DNA from: Bacteroidales bacterium
GTDB taxonomy: Bacteria > Bacteroidota > Bacteroidia > Bacteroidales > UBA1402
DNA: 64,000 bases
Direction: 5' to 3'
NCBI GenBank assembly: GCA_017380635.1
Contig: JAFODP010000018.1
Location: 1-64,000 of the forward strand
The position numbers and the translations under genes were made by a program. The notes beneath the pieces are model-generated. The model ran no database searches. It was given only the letters and a program-made list of their open reading frames with translations, and was not told where the DNA came from. This document shows positions 61,716-64,000 of this stretch, piece after piece. Numbering within the stretch: position 1 is the stretch's first letter; each line of letters starts with the position of its first letter.

Positions 61716-64000
61716 ATGATAAAGTATTATAAAAAGACATCCTTTATTCTAATATTGTTCATCAATATCATATTAAATTGTGCATCTGCTACAGTAGTAA
61801 TAACTTCGGCAGATGCACACACATCTTATTCAATCGAAGCCAAGATATCGGCTTACTTTCAGGATATCAATGCCTTCAACGAGATGTATCCGCAGGAGAA
61901 GGTGTATCTGCATTTCGACAACACGGCCTATTTTTTGGAGGAAACCATCTGGTTCAAAGCTTACGTGATGGCGGCCAACGCGCAGCGGCAGAGCCAGTTG
62001 AGCAAGGTGTTGTACGTGGAATTGCTCTCGCCCGAAGGCGCGGTGCTGGAAACGAAAAAATATCCCATCGTGAACGGCGGCTGCCATGGCGAGTTTCATC
62101 TGGATTCACTTTATCTGTCTGGTTATTACGAAGTTCGCGCCTACACGCGCTACATGCTCAACTTTGGCGACGATGCCGTTTTCTCGCGCGTTTTCCCGGT
62201 GTATAAAAACGTTCCCGAAGGGAACTATCATCAGAAAACCATCCTCGATAGAGACCTGAGCCGAAGAAAACAAGTGAAAGAACATCACGTATGGGGCGAG
62301 CAATCAGTGCTTTGGCGTTTTGTCAATCCGGGCAAGACCGCGCAAGAGAAATATTATTTCGAACCCGTAAAGCCTCGAGACCCGAAAGACAGGCTTAAAC
62401 GCATCAGTTCCAATCGGGCTTTCGATGAACAGTTTTACGAAAAAGAGAAAGAGATTTCCATCGATTTTTATCCCGAAGGAGGAGCTCTGATTGAGGGCGT
62501 GCAGCAGAACATCGCCTTCTGTATCAAGGACAAAGAGGGCAAAGGCGTGCATGCCACCGGCAGAGTCTGTAATGCCAGGAATGAACAGATAACGGCCATT
62601 GCGCCTATTTTGGATGGTAAGGGCGTGTTTTCTATCATCGTCGACGACCAACCTTGTCATGTGCAGCTATACTACAACGACGGACTGTATCGTTTTCCCT
62701 TGCCCGAAGCGCAGGATGGCGGATGCGTGCTTAGCCTGCGACATCATTTCGACAATAATCTTGTGGAAATCACCACGGACTACCGTCACAACGAAGTATT
62801 CAACGATAGTATTGTGGCGGTGGCGCTGAGTCATGGCGGCAATATTTATCGCTTCGAATTGGTGGAGACGGACAACATGCAGCGTCTGCTCATTCCCTCA
62901 AATGCGATGCCCGAAGGAGTGAACATAGTGAGTGTATTCGATAGAGAAGGTCGTACGCTGGCCGAAAGACTTTATTTTGTGCGACACGAAAACTTAAAAC
63001 CCACCAGCCTGAGTATCAAGGACAACAGCCGAGGCAATGCCTTCGATCCTTATGAAAAAATAAAACTGAAGCTGCAGGCCAAAGATGCAGATGATAAAGC
63101 CTTGCCGGGACAGATTTCGATATCGGTACGCGATGCCGAAAGCGACGATCTAAGTTTCAATACGGACAATTTCTATACTTGGCTTTTGCTTTCTTCCGAA
63201 CTGAAAGGTTACATCAAGCAGGCTTCGTATTATTTCGAGAAGAACGACCGCGTACATCAATTGCATCTGGATTTGTTGATGCTCATACAAGGTTGGTGCC
63301 GCTACAACTGGCAGGAAATGAGGCCGGAACAAATTCCGCATTGGAAACAACCTTTGGAACGTGCCTTGATGGCCGATGGCGCCATCTACAATACCGACCG
63401 ACTGCGGAATCCGCGCCTAAAGAATGCGGTCATGAACATGAGTTTCATGCTGAACGACAGTGTCCATTACTACGGAGAAGTGAAAACCAACGATCTGGGT
63501 TTGTTCGCTTTGCAGTTTCCCGACTTTTATGGACAAAGTGAGTTGCGGCTTTTCATGCAAGACTGGAATCTGCACAAGAATCATCTGGTGGGTATCAATA
63601 AATGGTTCAGTCCTGCGCCAAAGAAGATATCCTATTACGAACTGAGCATTCCCGAACCGGAGTCATTGATGGGCGACCAGACAAGCAATTACCGCATCGA
63701 TGACAACTTGCGGCGCATCGATTTGAATGAAGTGGGCATATCGCGCAAGCAACTTACAAGAAATATACAGAAACATTATTCCTTGCGTCATTACAACATT
63801 GCCGAGGAATTGGAATACATGTTCGACACTTATCATTTTGGTACAGAAATGTATATCGAAGATCCTAATCTTTTGGTAATGAGTATCATGGATAGATATA
63901 ATTTCCCGCCGAACCAGTTTTCCTCGGTTTTTGCTAAAGCCTATTATTCAGATACGCAACTGCCGGAGGGTAATCTGTTTTGGCAAACCTACAAACGTCG
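61716..64000 (+). CDS. Large macroglobulin-like surface protein, second copy (runs off the end)
   Basis: The frame opens at ATG 61716, 12 bp after the lipoprotein, and stays open to the end of the window (761 codons). A signal peptide with LNCAS could be a lipoprotein or plain signal. From about residue 45 it repeats the MG2-like opening of the first copy with near-identical DNA at 61851-62290, then falls to moderate similarity, with returning landmarks NTDNFYTWLLLSSELKGYI and MDRYNFPP. The last seen residues match the region about 180 residues before the end of the first copy, so roughly 180 codons are missing here. Confidence 0.78.
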   Translation, partial: MIKYYKKTSFILILFINIILNCASATVVITSADAHTSYSIEAKISAYFQDINAFNEMYPQEKVYLHFDNTAYFLEETIWFKAYVMAANAQRQSQLSKVLYVELLSPEGAVLETKKYPIVNGGCHGEFHLDSLYLSGYYEVRAYTRYMLNFGDDAVFSRVFPVYKNVPEGNYHQKTILDRDLSRRKQVKEHHVWGEQSVLWRFVNPGKTAQEKYYFEPVKPRDPKDRLKRISSNRAFDEQFYEKEKEISIDFYPEGGALIEGVQQNIAFCIKDKEGKGVHATGRVCNARNEQITAIAPILDGKGVFSIIVDDQPCHVQLYYNDGLYRFPLPEAQDGGCVLSLRHHFDNNLVEITTDYRHNEVFNDSIVAVALSHGGNIYRFELVETDNMQRLLIPSNAMPEGVNIVSVFDREGRTLAERLYFVRHENLKPTSLSIKDNSRGNAFDPYEKIKLKLQAKDADDKALPGQISISVRDAESDDLSFNTDNFYTWLLLSSELKGYIKQASYYFEKNDRVHQLHLDLLMLIQGWCRYNWQEMRPEQIPHWKQPLERALMADGAIYNTDRLRNPRLKNAVMNMSFMLNDSVHYYGEVKTNDLGLFALQFPDFYGQSELRLFMQDWNLHKNHLVGINKWFSPAPKKISYYELSIPEPESLMGDQTSNYRIDDNLRRIDLNEVGISRKQLTRNIQKHYSLRHYNIAEELEYMFDTYHFGTEMYIEDPNLLVMSIMDRYNFPPNQFSSVFAKAYYSDTQLPEGNLFWQTYKR
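61851..62290 (+). repeat. Near-identical duplication block B2 (copy of 58201-58640)
   Basis: About 440 bp nearly identical to the start of the first large gene, flanked on both sides by clearly diverged sequence in the same gene. Confidence 0.85.

Noticed and set aside
1..64000. CRISPR array
   Set aside because: No run of regularly spaced 25-40 bp repeats was seen; repeats here are paired cassettes, palindromes or gene duplications.

Overview
The window reads as a chromosome segment from a Bacteroidales bacterium, most likely a Prevotellaceae-like gut or oral species. The evidence is the promoter type (several exact -33 TTTG / 19-20 nt / -7 TAnnTTTG promoters), a type IX secretion C-terminal tail, many lipoproteins with short lipoboxes, glycine-lipid-type acyltransferases, a large LptD and the UPF0210/ACT gene pair. 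Core genes are visibly richer in GC than the AT-rich accessory blocks at about 1-6.4 kb, 10.9-13.2 kb and 25.0-25.7 kb.

Layout. 1-6.4 kb is a defence block: the tail of a tyrosine recombinase, hsdS with repeat-bounded recognition domains, hsdR, and an overlapping ATPase/TOPRIM (DUF4435) pair that looks like the PARIS system. 6.6-10.8 kb holds an acyl-CoA ligase, desulfoferrodoxin and the ACT/UPF0210 pair. 10.8-13.2 kb is an AT-rich islet of four small genes of unknown role, preceded by a possible structured RNA. 13.2-17.1 kb is a minus-strand operon (permease, two lipid acyltransferases, HAD phosphatase). 17.1-22.4 kb has mannose-6-phosphate isomerase, C69 dipeptidase, lipoate ligase, a tandem class II aldolase and a TrmH-type methyltransferase. 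22.5-25 kb has a peptide transporter and an aldo/keto reductase. 25-26.1 kb has an Abi_2 HEPN protein beside a candidate small RNA and a strongly folded repeat-like element. 26.1-32.5 kb has a GH28 pectinase, a membrane protein, TrpB2, tRNA-Asp, an aminotransferase and peptidase T.

32.5-38.8 kb is the branched-chain amino acid operon leuA-leuC-leuD-cimA/leuA2-leuB. Its leader contains a textbook attenuator: a 25-codon peptide with an Ile-Ile-Leu-Leu block occurring twice, then four mutually exclusive RNA segments ending in a terminator just before leuA. This fits an operon that feeds both leucine and isoleucine synthesis. 38.8-46.4 kb has LptD, an HD protein, NamZ-type muramidase, a SPOR amidase and dnaA.

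46.5-64 kb is devoted to the cell surface: a CotH/T9SS protein, a ROK kinase, a TPR/LuxR-like membrane regulator, then a same-strand cluster of DUF3244-like small secreted proteins, lipoproteins, an O-antigen-ligase-like membrane protein, a transglutaminase-like lipoprotein and a mosaic tandem duplication of a lipoprotein plus large macroglobulin-like protein that runs off the end. The most interesting items are the leu/ile attenuator, the PARIS-like pair joined to a recombining type I RM locus, the Abi_2/small RNA pair, and the regulator-controlled surface cluster with its mosaic duplication.
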